Below, in pieces: positions 14,211 through 28,700 of a stretch of DNA of 64,000 nucleotides. Position numbers and translations under genes: made by a program. Each line of letters opens with the position of its first letter. The first letter of the stretch is position 1. The DNA is taken from contig CM072899.1 of assembly GCA_037013685.1 (NCBI GenBank), positions 6,552,479 to 6,616,478 on the forward strand, written 5' to 3'. Below the pieces are notes generated by a model that ran no database searches, was not told the DNA's origin, and saw only the letters and a list, made by a program, of their open reading frames with translations. This DNA comes from Acridotheres tristis. Its lineage: Eukaryota > Chordata > Aves > Passeriformes > Sturnidae.

Positions 14211-17200
14211 GTTTATGAAACAGCAGTTTAATTATGAGGCTAGCATCCTAACTGCCAGACCAGATTTCTTTCTCCAAACAAGTTCATAAGTGATTTTTTT
14301 TACCATATGACTGTTGCAATGAGGTTCTTCTTCCTCAATGCAAAAATCTTTCTATATAAATTTGTTTTCCCCTGGAAACTTATGACATCTGAAGTCATGA
14401 AAGTGGAAGGAAGAAAAAAGTGGAATTGCTAGGCTAATTTTAATTTCTGAGTTTGAATAGACTAAACTCCTCATGGGAAGATCCTCTACACATGAGGATG
14501 GGAAATTTTTAGAATATTTTTTCCTTCCCCCCCATGGAGAGAACGTGCAACAACCTTCATAGACAACCATCACACTTTACTTTGCTAATCCAGCACTGAA
14601 CTGAGACTCATCAGTGGCATGTCCTTTTCTAAAGAAAGAAGAGGAGGAAAAATAAATTTTATAAAGACCCAAACAACTTGCTTTTACATCATCTCACCAG
14701 AATGTAAACTAAAGTGGATCTTTGATGTTACATGCACAGATGTTGTAGCTGACATGTCTCATGGCAGGCACCAAGCAAGAAGTGAGGGAAGGGCAGGAAG
14801 TTGAGGAGACCACAAACATCCAACGCTACAGGGATGGCTTGGAGCAGCAACCTACACAAACACAACAGTCTAACTTCATTGTTAATTAAAGCAGTGTTTC
14901 CCAAGGTACAACAGAAAGTTGGTGCTGTACTTGGGATTCTGATTTTCAGAAGGATTTGGGAACAGAAGTCAACATGTAGGCACTTGCCAAAGGAGAGGTG
15001 CATTTATTGCAGTCTGCCTGCATGCTGTAAGTTCTGATGTCTGGATGCTTGTTAAAGAGTTATAGATTTTTGGATAATCAAAGAGTTAACATATGACAGC
15101 TGTTTGCCCATGGATTAAACTATTTTTTATCAGCTAGACAGATACTCCTATTTCATAAATTATTATGCTTCAATTCTTGGAGTATCAGTGAGCAGGGAGG
15201 CTGTCTTCCTCTTGTCATGCAAATAAACTCTTGCAAAAATTATTTTAAAGGATATTTAAACTTAGTCACAGACTTCTGACTCATATTTTTTGTTCAGTCT
15301 TAACACAGAGTTTTAATCAGCTAAGTTAGTTCTCATCAGTTGCATTCATATATCAGATCTGGGATTTGAATGTGCAGCATTGTAGAATCAACTGCATTGT
15401 AAAAGGGTCAAAGTAGGAAACTATATAGAAATTTAAAGGGCAGTGTTGCATGAGAAATAAAAGAAACTGTGAATGTCTGTTTTAAGTAAAATGCACCAAA
15501 AAGAGCTAACAAGCCAACAAGACCCAACATTATTCCTTTATGTGCTAGTAGAGCTTGGATATTCTCTTGCTGCAAAATGACTGCATGTGTTTGCACAGTT
15601 ATCACATGAAAATATGTTTCACCTTCACGTTGTTCATTTAATTCCCCTATTGAATCCCAAGTGGCTTTGGGAGCAGCAGCTTGTACCATGTTACCAGCAG
15701 TGATCCATCCTCTGAGTGGCTTCTGGGGGCAATGCTTGAGCTTATCAGCTTAAAATTCTTTGTTGCACTCACTGATGCAGCAAACGCCAGTGGAAAAGCC
15801 TGGCTGAAGCAAATTCATTTCAAATGCAATAATAATGCTCACAGGTGATTTTTATTTTTCTTCTGTTCTTCTCTCCATTGCCTCTGCTTCCCTGGATACT
15901 GCTGTGATGAGATGCATAAAGAAAATCCAGTGTTGGAGCCATGCAAGGTGAAATTGTTCTGTATGATGTGTGCAGTACTGTTCTATTGAGAGCATCCATA
16001 ACACTCCTATCATTATCCTGATTCTGCTCCTTTAGCTTTTTATGGGTTTGGTGTTGACAATGGATTGTTCTGATTTCTCTGGACTTTAAATAAAAAGTTC
16101 AAGACGGTAGGAGAATGCCCTTGGAGCAGAATGTATTTGGACCTAAATATTACAAGAATGTATATAAAAAGATCTGTGCAATCTGTCATGAAATGTAGCA
16201 CAATAGCTGTTAAATGTTACCAGTTTATCACCAATATTAGTATCCCTGTGTGAGAGAATATGTTTTATATCTGTACTGCTGGGAGTGCTCCCAGTGGGGA
16301 GTTGGAAGGGACGTGCTTGGGACAATGCACTGTTTCTAATCAGCTATGCAAGTGTTGGTGAATGGCAGCAGATTTATCATCTGAAATTATTCTCTTCAAG
16401 TAGTTTTTTATTGTAATACCAGGAAACTAGTCTCTTTTTTTAAAAAGTGATTTATTGAAATCATCTGGCTATACTCTACCTAATAAAACGTAGTCTATGG
16501 CTGCTGGACTTCCTGCAGGAAAGAAGAATTAATCAGATATGCACAGGCTCTATAAAGCAGAATGGAAGTTCTATCAGTTGCTGTAGCATAATGGAAAATA
16601 CGTAGGACCAGGCTCAGTGGGTGTAAGAGGGTTTAAGGTCACTGGAGCCATATCCATTTTCCCCAGCTGAAGATGGAGTGTTAGTGTTGCAGTCACTCGT
16701 GTGCTAGGGACAAACCGAACAGAAGCACTGGTGCAAATGTTTTAGGAGTTATTTTACTTCCCTTCCAGTCAGCAAAAGCAATGTTTGGAAGCTGTTCTGG
16801 GTGGAAACCATTCCACATGAGAGACTTGAACACGAAGAGCCCATTGTCTGCTGTTTATGCAGAGCCTCCTGCAAAGAGAAACTTGGTCATCAACAGGGAT
16901 GTGCAGGTTGAGCCATCTGTGATGGTGCTGAGAGCTCTCTTTCCAGAGCCACTCGTAAAATTTAGATCTGTATTAGGAAAAACCTTGCTTCTTGTTTGCT
17001 CTGCATATGCTGTTGCAGTTGTCTCGTACTGTAACACTTAACAGCTCACTAATCATGCACTAAGTGATGTGGCTAATACAGACCCTGTGTGCTTATCCAA
17101 GGGCAAATCTCTACTGTTTTGATTTTGGAGAGGGTTTATTTTTCCTCTGAAACTTGTTCCTCTGTCTTTTGCAGAAAAGAGACCTGGTTAAAAATGCCTT

Positions 17201-20200
17201 AATTTTCCCTAGGAGAACTTATTTTCAATGAATAATAGGAAAGTCAGTAAAATACGTTTGTCAATGTTTTTATACAGATTATTTCTTTCTTTACGCCCTG
17301 AAGAGAGCTGGGAGAAAACTATTCCTTTTTCTAAGAGCCAGCAAGTTAATTTTTAAAAATGTGGGCTTGGTCTATCTGAATATTCTCCCCTCCCTGTTAC
17401 TTGGTGGATCAAGTAAAAATGCTTGCAAGAAGGAAAGAAATGAACAAGACCAAAATGATGAAGACTTTGAGACCATGAGGAGACCAGGCTGCAAGGCAGA
17501 CTGATATGGGAAAATGTAGTGTCTGGCAGCAAGATAACAGGACTTGTGGTGTCTGTGGCTAGATTGGTTTTGATGAATGATCAGCTTAGTTGTGTTGCCT
17601 CTGTGACTCACTTCTTAGTTATCTGAGAAGCCTGAGGTCCCGGCTAAACTGAGCTTGCTATTTTACACTCAACACTTTTCTCTCTCCCACTGTGAATTCA
17701 TAGCTGGAAAGAGCTTGAATTATCTCTGTCCAGGCTAAAATTCTGGTTTGTGAGACTTGTTTTAAATCAAAAATTTATTTTTCTTGTTTGAAAGAAAATA
17801 ATTTCCAGAAGTCTTTTGGATAAAAAAGAAATGTTTCTCACCATGCATTGTTTGGAATACGATTTATATACTATCTCCTAATTACACTAGAATCCTTATG
17901 TCAGTCCCTTTTTCATGGATTGATTACACATGAATTCTGGGGACATCCTTGTAGGTTTCGTGATGCAGTTGACTCCTGTAGCATGTAGGATTATGTAGGA
18001 TTTGGGCTGTTAAGTGGCTGATCTGGGAAGTGGCATAGCAGAAGAGGAAAGCTGGTCCCTCAAGCAGGAGAGATATCCTTTCTTATCTCTATTTATTGAA
18101 GGTGGGTCTGACTTTAAACATGCAGAAGTCTAGTGAGCCCTCAGGATGAGGATGTGAAATTACTTGGAGCTGAGCCTTTTCTTTCCCCAGTTTTTGTTCA
18201 TTAGTTCCAGCTCCCACATTGTTTTTTGCCTGAAAAGCTCCTGTTATACTATTGCAAAGTTCAGTGTGGGTGGCTCCAGAAAGCAATGCCTGTCTTGTCC
18301 CAGGTCAGACAGGGATGTGGGGAAGTAGCTGTAGTAAATCTTTGAGATCCTGGGTATAATTGCTATCCTTGCTACTCTAAGTGTTGGTGAATAACACAAA
18401 TCTAACAAAAATGGGTCATACAACCAAGAAATATCCTGCAACATGCTTTCAGCCATTGAATCCAATACTTGAAAACTGTTGGTGTTTCATTGCTTCTCTT
18501 GGGAATTACACAACCAAGTGTTCCCCACTGGATTACCTCGAGTAAGTCAGTGACTAGAATTTCTCTGAGGAGGCAGTCACCATCCTTAGGGTGAGCTGCC
18601 CTCCGGAGAGGTGGAGCTGCTGCCTGGGGCACAATGACCAGAAGGTGCTGGGCTGGCCTCCCTGCAGCTGGCTCTGCTCCAGTGCCCTCCTCCCCTTCGA
18701 GGGAAAGGGGACTTTTAGGGGGATGCCATGTGTGTGGCAGGATCAGCTGGCAGTGAACAGATCCCGTGCCCCTGCTGCCCTGGGAACCTGTGTTCTGCAA
18801 AGGTGGTGAAGAGTCCTTTGCTTCCTCTGCCCGAGTTTTGCACCACCTTGACCTTAACCTCTGCCCCAGCTTTGCTTCATGAGCTTGTTTTGTTCTCTTT
18901 GACATTTTCCCAAGTACATTTTAATTGATTCTGCCGCCTTCCCTTCTTCAGTCTCCTGGCTACTGTTCATCTATTCTTCATGTACAAACAGAAATAAACA
19001 GTGGAAAAGTGGTACAACTCCAGGTCAGAGCTCAGTTAATGCCTTCAAAGGCTTCAGCTGTCTGGATGAGGAGCTGCTAGTCATGCTTACCTTGAGATGC
19101 TTTTCACACCAAGGCACACATTTTTGTCTGCTGGCCAGGATTCTAGGTTTTCACCTTTGGGTTCAAAGGCAGGGGTGTTACCTCCAGAGCCACTCACCAC
19201 TTGGAAATTGTTTAAAGTGAATCGTTTTCCCTCTGTGCAAGATCTTTGTTGCTAGAATGAAATAATCAACTTTGTCTGGGTTTCTTCTGTCTTCCAAGAA
19301 GAGGGTGCTGTATGCACATTTTGGGGGGAGGCCATTCACTTTGTTGTTTCAAAGGGATAATTACAATCATAGCTTATAAATCATTGGGGAGGTACAGGAA
19401 TGTCCCCTCCTAATGCAGTTTTTTTGCATATGAGTGATGATTATTTGCTTCCTGATGGTGTAGTTGTATCTGGTCTGACCTTACCATTTGGATTTCATAT
19501 TGCTCTGATCCTGGATTTGCCTCTCTGAGGCTGCCAGACACATCCAGGGAAGCATGTGTGAGCTGACCTCTAGCAGAGGCCCTGCAATTGTTGTTTCTTA
19601 CTCCTTAATCCCATTCCCAAACTCTGGTATTGTCAAGGCAAAGTTTACCACCTGAACTACCTCAGCAGGACAGAGGATAGCCGTGCTGGAGTGAAATTTA
19701 TCCTGGGGAAGGCTATTTCAATCAGCTTGTTTAAGTGAGAGTGACATTGTGAGGGGAGTCACAAGGTTGTAGCCAAAATACAGTGGCTTAGGAGCTGTAT
19801 TAATAGACCCATAATTACTAATGACATCTCAAGAATTAGACACAATATCACTCAGGTTTGAACTCGAGATCTGGGAGCAAGCTGGCAGAGATTGGTTCTA
19901 TTTGTGAAATACCTGCAACTGTTAGAGTATCATAAAAGGAGTTGACTCTGTAGTGCTAAATGATGGTTGCTTACACAAAGGAGGTCGCACCAAGGGAAAA
20001 GCTGAACTGTTTTGCTTGCAATGCTTCCTCCCTTTACAAACAGAGGAAGAAGTGGCTTTGGAATTAAAAAACTTAGTGCAACAACAATGTTACCTACATT
20101 TTTGGCTGGGAAAATAATTTATTGCTCCCTGTGAAATTTGCAGAGAAGGCAACCTTGAGCCAGGTCTTGTTAAACTCACCAGCTCCAAGACTGGGGAATT

Positions 20201-20719
20201 CCTCCCTCTGGCTCTGGGTTCCCACTGAGTTCCCACATCTGCCCATTAGTTTCATGTTCCCATCTCATGTTCCTAATATCTTTGGCTATGAAGGCCTCTT
20301 TGGCTAAAATTGTTCTGAATTTTACTGAATAACTTTAAAAAGGATAAAAGGAATCCTGGACTGTATTGGTCCCTGGAAGTGGTGATACTGGAATCCAGGC
20401 CAGTAGAAATTACATGGTATCATTTAAATGCAGAATAAATATGCAATTTAGGCTGTAGGTTAGATCCTGTTGTGATATCAAGATAACCAAGTACTTTGGT
20501 ATATTTATGTATCTAAATAGGTGCTTATCTATCTAAATCTGGCATGGTCCTAGTGAGATTCTTCCAAAGGCTCCAGGACACTTGAAATACCATCTGTATA
20601 TGGTCATTTTGAGATATTTCCTTTATCTTTGTGCATCTGTATATTTGTTGCAGTTGTGTATAATCCAGGAAGGAAACATTTCCACAGGGAGAGGTAGTAC
20701 ATTCAGCCTTACCTATATT
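14211..20719. other. Intergenic; no gene seen
   Basis: No confirmed gene. Two minus-strand open frames stand out for length: 15411-15749 (113 codons from stop to stop) and 18402-18905 (167 codons from the first start). Neither shows convincing splice sites, a neighbouring exon, or a family match that I recognise. Both are discussed elsewhere in this report. The rest is CpG-poor unique DNA. Confidence 0.65.
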
Positions 20720-20790
20720 TCAAAAACAAACAAAAAATCCAAACAAAATAAGAAACAAACAAAAAAAAAAAAAAAAAACCAAAAATCCAA
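20720..20790 (+). repeat. A-rich simple repeat with an A18 run
   Basis: An AAAC/AAAT-type A-rich tract leads into an uninterrupted run of 18 A at 20761-20778. It could be the decayed tail of a retroposed element, but nothing recognisable as such lies just upstream. Confidence 0.85.
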
Positions 20791-22430
20791 ACTGCTATAG
20801 TGCAGAAAAATTTTGCATGTTTCTAAATGTAAGGAAGAGACCAGGAGAGTATACACCCTAAAAACCCCTGCATTTGTTAGGTGCACATTACAGTGACAAT
20901 GCAATGCTCAAACAATTCTGCATATTCAACTATTCTGGCTCTTCAGAAATGGTTGCAAATTAAAGTGAGCTGGTAATTACCCTCCAAGTAGCACTGGAAC
21001 AGCCTTGCAGGCTCATACACAGCCTGTGCCCCTCAACATGATTCCATGAGCTGGGCTTTGCTGTTGTTATGGTACATCTCCATGTGTCAGTAAATACTGA
21101 AAACTGGAGACAGATCAATCTTTCCTTAAAATACATAGCAAGCATGAGATAAATGGAGCTGGACAAGCAATTTGTAAGCTGTTATTGTAACTTTTCATAT
21201 TCACTGAGTAAAAGGAGAGAAAAAAGAAAAGGTGGCTTGGGGTACATTAAGATCATGGTTATGCTATAGCTATAGTTCATCAGCTAATTCTGATCTGTGA
21301 AGAAATGTTGTTCTTTACAAAATCACACTCTTTTGACTCTTTTTCTGTCTCAAATTTTGTCACTTTACCAAGGGGATACCTTGCTGTTGTGCCCCATACG
21401 CCTCCTGCCAATGGCCCAGGTCTGCTACCACAGCATTCTGGTTTGGGGTGAAGGTTTCCCCTAAGATGGGCTCCCACAGAGTCAGACACAGGTACCTCAT
21501 CTCCTACTCCCCTGGCTTGGGATGATGCTCTTGTGGCTGGATTAGAAAATTCACTAGTGTACCTAATGATGCCTAAAGCAGAGCTTTTGGGACACACTGC
21601 ATCGTTCAAAAATTGGTTTATTTGCATGTGTGACTGGAAGGGAACCAAGTTCCTCTCAAAAAAGCAGGGCAAAACAAAATCCCACTTAACCTCCTAGGAA
21701 AGATTTAGCTCCTTGACTTTAAGTAGAAGAAAAGTTTTATATAAATACACCCTGCACTTCACTCAAACTTGTTTACCATTAAAACTTATCTCTAAGCTTG
21801 CAATTGCAGATTTGATGTTGTAAGCATGGTAGAGCCACATAGCACATACTTTAAAGCAATTTACAATACTGAGAATCTAATAAAGGTAGCTGACAAGATA
21901 ATTGCCAAATTATAGGAATACATTGCCACCACTCACACACAAGTGCTCTTATTTATTTTTTGGCATCTGAGGAAAGAAAGAGGAATGCTGAGTTAACAGG
22001 CAACATGTAATCCATCTGTGTTTGTTTTGGTGCATCCTGGATTTGTGGAAGACACCAAAATGAGAAATTGTCTGGTGTACAATGACCTTTGTGTGCAGGA
22101 AAAAAATTGCCACTTGCTAGACCAACAGTGTAAAACAAGAGAGCTGCTTGTCTTTGGATTATGACCTGGTCACCCAAAGCATGTGGGAAAAATGTGTTCA
22201 GATAAAGGCTACAAAATTGTTAACACTTTGAATTACGTTAAGATTACAGAGCTTTATACAACCAGCAGCCTCGGTGTTATTGAAAACCTTATCAGCTGCC
22301 ATCCAGTGAATGCCCTTGCTAATAAAGCACTTTGTGGAATTTGTGCATGTGTTTGTGCCTGGTGTTTGTCCAGCCACATCTTGGGGATTTCCATCTGAGG
22401 CATCCATCTGATCCTAATCCCACTGACAAT
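20791..22430. other. Intergenic; no gene seen
   Basis: Neither a gene nor a recognised repeat was seen. A moderately GC-richer patch at about 21380-21540 gives open frames on the minus strand but no splice or family signal. Confidence 0.7.
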
Positions 22431-22790
22431 AGTCATTTTATGCCATTATAGTCTATCACACAGTAATTAAAGAAATTATTTCCATGTTATTGTTATTATT
22501 GTCTGTATATACATCGCAGACGAAAATAGGAAAAATATTTCTTGTTAAGACAATCATCTGTGGCATTATTCAGCCACTTGTCTGTTATGATTTCTTGATC
22601 CATTTAGAAAATTACATCAATTTACAATGATATGGAGCTCTCTAATAGCATCATTGTCTGATTTCATTCTTTCAATTTTTTTTTAATTAAGTCAGGAGTC
22701 TATTCTATGAGGGGTAAATGATCTTCATTTATAATACCCTATTCAATGCTTGCTGCTTCAGATAGTAGAAACAAAAGGCTTAATGAAAAC
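22431..22790. other. Candidate conserved noncoding element
   Basis: This is AT-rich unique sequence with clustered homeodomain-type TAATTA cores and SOX/FOX-type words (ATTGTT, TTATTGTTATTATTGTC, CAATTTA). There are no long open frames. Among the desert segments it looks most like a classic developmental enhancer. This is pattern judgement; no cross-species alignment was available. Confidence 0.3.
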
Positions 22791-25700
22791 TGACATAAAC
22801 TAGAATAGGAAATCTTGGTCAGGCATTTCTTATGGATAGGACAGATAAACAGATCATTATTCTTGTGAAATACAGCTCACTGGCAGCACATAATACCAGG
22901 ATTATGTGAGCATAACACCTCTCACTGATTGTGTTCATCATGCCCAAAGTACTCTGTGGAAGCAAATGTTGAAACTCTGATTTGGAGGTTTGGTTCTGCA
23001 GAAGCCCTGGATAGGCTGGGGGTCAGTGTCAGGATTCAGCTTTGCCACTTTGGTGTGCAGGGGAAGGAAATGCAGCAATAGCAGTGGGAAGGTGTGGAGA
23101 GGAGCCTAGAGGAGGGGGAGTTAATGTGACTGTGCCATGGCCTCACCCAGAGCAGTTTTCCTTATCTGTGAGGAAGGGCTGAGAGCCTGAACACGTGAGG
23201 CTGGAGATACCTGGCACAGCCTTGTTGGATATTTTCTCAAACCAGATACAACCAAGTTCTCAGGGAGAATAAAAGAGGGAACCCTCTCCAATAGGTGCAC
23301 AGAGAAGGGAAGTGATGACAGGTAGTAGATAGCAGCTCACTGAGAGTTTGTTGGAAATCCTTTCCTTTCAGAATCCAAAAGCTTGGGTTGTTTCACAGCC
23401 CGAATCTATTAGTCTAGATTTCCGAATGGAATCTTCCAAGAACAATAAAGACTTGTCCTGAGGTGTCATTTGAAAGCCCTGATTTCGTCTTGTGGGAATG
23501 GAAATATGCTTGGAAAAAACTTTTGGGTGGGGATTATTGTTCAATACCAGGCAAGAGGCTGCACCTCTTTTTTTAATCCCACCTTCAGGTTTGTTTGTTT
23601 ATTTGTTTTTTTCTTCAGAACTTCTGGGTTTTTTCCAGCAGTGCAAGGAAATTCCTTCTTTAGTCACCAGGGTCATGCTCTTTAGAGACATGAAGTATTT
23701 GAGATGGACAAAAAGAATGGTAGGATTTCATACAGTTGCAATACCTGAAAGAAAATGAAAACCTGATCAGAGGATTTGTGTTCACCAACCCAGCAGCTGG
23801 CAACTCCTGGAGCCAGCACAGCCTTCAAGCACGTCTGCTACCAACCTGCTCTCCCTGGGACAAGCTCCCAGCCCTGCCCTCACTGGGCATGCAGATCCAC
23901 TGCTTTTGGCTACCTGAGTGCAGATATTCCCATCCCACAGAAGTTGCTGTGGGTACAACAGCACTGGAGTGAAACAGCTGGATCAGCTCAGGGGCACTCA
24001 GCCTTGTCCCACATGAGGTTACCATAACCATCATACTCCATACAAGGAAGCTCTCAATGACAATGTAATTGTTTTGGCTAAACATATTTCTTTTTGAGGC
24101 TTTGAAATTTTCAAGAAGGTCTTCTATTTGTTGTCTGAGTCAGGCCTGTGGTTACAGCTGTGGACACCACATCTGTTCTCATTAGTTACTCACTCTCTGA
24201 TCTGACCTCCCTGCTTCAAGCACGTGGTGTAATTGCAAGTCCATTGGCTACCAAGGTGCTTTTCCTGGATAGGAATTTAGAGACCAGCTTTCTACTCGGT
24301 TTTGTTATTTCCTACTAAAATCCAATTTTCACTGCAAGTGTTGGCATAAATGGGAAACCTTCCTCTATGTATTTGTCAAAATCAGAGCAAAGCCTACAGC
24401 TCTCAAGGCAGCATATATCTTTTGGGGGGATGATGAGGGGATATTTTCAAAAATCTAAAAAAAAAAAAAAATCTAATTTTCAAAAATCTCCAGCACAGTA
24501 GCTCATCTTTACATTAATGTTTTGTACCCAAAAATGCATGTCTGACATGTATAAGCTGGTTTTCCAATAGTATTGATCCTTTAGGGTACTTAAACATGTG
24601 CATTTAATGGGCACCAATACCTAATGAATAATATAACTGCAGAAGTTTTACCAGAACATGGATACTGAAGTGGTCCTGTCTTCTGTGATCAATCTGGTTT
24701 GCAGGTTCATCAGTACTGACCTGTACTTTAGTTGATGGGGAGCACTAAAAGCATGTTATCCCCCTCAAAAAGAACTCAATACTATTAATTTTCTTTATTT
24801 CTCTGCACTTTTAGTCAATCAAAAACTGGGGAAGACAAACGTCCTCAGTGTGCAAAAATCTCTGGGAGGTGACAACATACAAAAAAAAAATCTGTATTTA
24901 CTTTCATGATATCTTGTTTCTCCCTACACAGGATTTCTACTTTCAGAAATCCTCCAAGTATATTTTCATTCATGCTTTGATAATCCATACTTATAACCGA
25001 ATTTTTCTTTCTCTTCTAATAAGAAATGGGGTAAAATCAACAGGGTATGTTTTCACTCAGCAATTTTGCCTATCACTAGTTTTAAACAACCTTCCAATTA
25101 TAAATGATTTCTCATTATGTGTTTCTTATCTAATGGCATCTCTGAATTAGGTTTCACCTCTGTGCAGTTGAGAATGTAAAAGCAGTTTAATAAAACCTAA
25201 ATAGGTGCTTAAAACTAAAGGTGTAAGCAAACGTTTCTTTCAGATGTAAACAACTGGAAGCTCACGCTGCTCTTTTTTTCTGACTTGTCTGAGTCACTTT
25301 ATTCAAGCTCTGAGTGGTACTGAGGTCCTTACTGCATGTAAAGTTAACCTGGGATAAGTGGTTGTGGCATCTGGACTTGGGTTTCCAGAATACATTTTGT
25401 AAATGTAAATATTGCCTCTCATTAGTGTGCTCCAATATTTGCTTACAATGTTTATGTGAATTTCCTAGCAGAGAGATTTGCTAACAAATTATAGCTGGAG
25501 AACAGCAAAACTGAAGCAAACTCATTTGCAGGATAGAAAAAATAAAAGTACACAAGGTATTACAGACAGCAGCCACTCAGTTTTTGGTGACATTTTAGCA
25601 TTTGAATTTTAACACATTTATGATTAAAAAAAACCATCACGGGGGCACAGTAAGAGCTGGGCAAGGGTCTCTCCTTGTCTTCAAGAAAACTATGAAGATT

Positions 25701-28700
25701 CCCTTACCCTCAACATTTATTTTTCTGTTTAGCATTCATGATATTTTCAGTAGTTGCACAGCTAGCAGGTAGTATAATAACTGATAAAAGCTGTTTCTTA
25801 ACTATTTCTGTTTTGCTGTAACTAATTGACATAAATATTTATGCTGTAGTTATCAGTAAAATATATTTTTCTGTAAGTACTAATAACAAACCAATCCTTT
25901 AATTATGATATAGAACAGCTGGTGGCATTCACAGAAACATTTCCTTTTGACAGATAACTCAGAGAACAGGGAACAGTGCTATTTTCACTTGGACTGTTTC
26001 AAAGAAACAGGAAAATAGGAAGGGACTTTAAATATTGTATTCTACATGCACATTAACTCCCACATTGTTTTCTGTCCAAGATTATAAACAATGTTCATTT
26101 CAGAGGCTTTAGATTTATTCCTATTTTCAATACTGTAGGGAATGATTAAAGACACTGAGCATTAATCTTGTGATGGTACATCAAAGGTGCTTCCAGCTTG
26201 TGCCCCAAAAGCTAAACCCTGTGCAGGCACCAAAGTCTGTGACCTTCCTGCTGCTCCCAGATCATCTGGTAAAATTTTCATCAGATACTCAGCCCTTTTT
26301 GATGTCTGCCTATATGATACTTGTCAAGAGCTGGAAAGACAAATTGGTGCTGGATAACTACTGTTTGGACCCAAAAGGGATTTAATAGCTGTGTTACAAT
26401 CCCTAGAAACTGCTCAGGGACCCTTTACCAGTAGTTAATGAATGTGCTCTAGTGATGAGAACAAAATAAAGCCAGAGTGAGCCGAGCTTTTCCTAATGGT
26501 TTGTAAATCCTAAATACAAGATGGATTCTGCTCTTAACTTCATCCAGCAGTTTATAAGTTGATATGAGAATGAGGGTAATAGGGAGATATGGCTTGAGGT
26601 CAACTGTTGTCTCATGGTTTTTAAGAACCAGCAGACTCAAATTCAAAGCATCTGTTGCAAAAATAAATGAATTCTAGTTGAAATTTATTTCCAGAAAAGT
26701 TGTCCGTTGGGACATTCCTACAGTAAGTTGAATATTTATTTCTGCTGTGAGACATAATTGCATCTGCTGTGTGTTTTTGATTTCTGAATGTCTGGGGGCC
26801 AAATCTCAGTTGCTCTAAATGGGTAAAGCTGTTCTCCCTGCTTTTGTTATGGAAAATGCTGCTGGAGATATCAAGCTGTGGGAAAGTTGTTTTGGTTTTT
26901 TGTGAGGAGATGACTTCAGATAGGTTCATTTTTTGGTGGGCTTTGGGTCTTTTTTCCTTGTGGAGATAGGGTCAAACTACAAGTAGAATACTTGCAGAAA
27001 TGTTATTCTCCTGTGTCTGGTAAAAAGCCTAATTTAAATAGTTTCCTTCATTTAAAAAATAAAACATTGGACTGCTCTAGTATAAGTTAATATTTTCTTT
27101 TGCTCAAGTTTTTATTTCCTATGAGCACAATAATATGTCATTAGCAACCTAAATATTTTCATTCAAAATGGTGCCACTTCTCCTAGCTGAGAGTATGAAA
27201 CTTCGTTCTTTCATCCTTCACCATGGGCCAGGTTTCTTGGCTGAACTGACATCCATTATGGGGAGGAACATAAACTCTTCCTCTGGCTGGTTTCCAATGA
27301 CAGAGATTTGGGGCTCGGGAGATCTTTTGAGGCTGTTTTGGAGTTTTGTGTGGTTGGGTTTGTTGCTTGTTTTTTTTAAGTAAGAAAATATTTTATTTTT
27401 AACATCTCTAGCTTTGATGTGTTTTTTAAACAAATTCCACAGCAAGGATTTTTGCTCAGTAATCATTTTGCCCTTGAGGGAGGTCTATAAATGATCTCCC
27501 AAAACATCTCCCCAAAGCTCCTCCAGTGCCATTTATTGCATGTTGAAGAAGGGTTTTATGGAAACAGAGGCATGCAGGTAGAGTAGGTGCACATCTCTTT
27601 ATGTACCCCATTGCTGATGTCCCATGCTCTATGGATCTCAACATGAGAGTCATGAGATACCTTTCTAATGTTATCATTTCAATACAGAGATTTGGGGTTT
27701 TTTTTCAGGATTTTCGGCTGTTGTTTCTTAGCTCTTTCCCTAGCTCCTTTGTGCATGAAATAATTTATGTGGTTTGGACATCTATTCAGTAGAAGGCTTT
27801 AAGTTCAACTTTTAAACTGTTTCATTTGTGTATGAAAATTTTTTTTCCCACTAGCTTGACTTTGGACTATTAGCCACAGCTGTATCTGGGCCAAGAGTTT
27901 TCATGAAATCAAGAATTTACACACAGTACAATATGTTCATATGTTTTTCCCCTTGAGACTACCTTTCTCCTGCAATCCAGCCTGGAAAAGAAAAGTAGCA
28001 GTGAAAGAGCCTTGACACTTTGCACGACTTCCTATCTTTCGTGTACTCCTCCTCTTGCGTTTTTCAGGAAAACACTGGGGCAGTGTACAAAACTGCAAAT
28101 AAAATGCAAGTTTACAGTTATACCACTCATATCAAAAGTAAAAAAAAAATCAAAATTTAAACAAATAAATGTAAATATTGGGCATGTGCCAGAAGACAGA
28201 TTAGCAAGTTAGTTGATACGCAGAAATCTTTCCTGCTTTGTTAGCATTGATACCACGTGCTAATCTGTGCTTTAGGAACTTGAAAACAAATTTCTAATCA
28301 CAGAGGATCAAAACTGATAGCAGGGTGCCCAAATCTCTTGCTTTGAGCTGTGGACCTGCTTTGTGTTGATTTTTAATTTTTTTTAACCAGACAAACTCAA
28401 CAAGTTTCAACTTTAAACAGAAGATGGGTGGCCCAGGAAGATTAGTCCTCAGCCTCCTGATTTTTCTGAATTCATCCTCCAAAATCTTGTCCTTCCCTAC
28501 TAAGTTTCCCGGAAATGCAGCTTTGTAAAAGACCCAGTTTTGTTATTTACGCTATTTAAGATTGCCCAGCTTGAAGCAGATTTTCTAGCAAGGGTGAAGG
28601 GCTCCAGCTGCTTGGGTCTTTTAAGAAGCCTTCAACTCGACAACCAAAAATCACATAAGCAATTTACACATCACACCTGAAACTCTGGACTGATGTTTAA

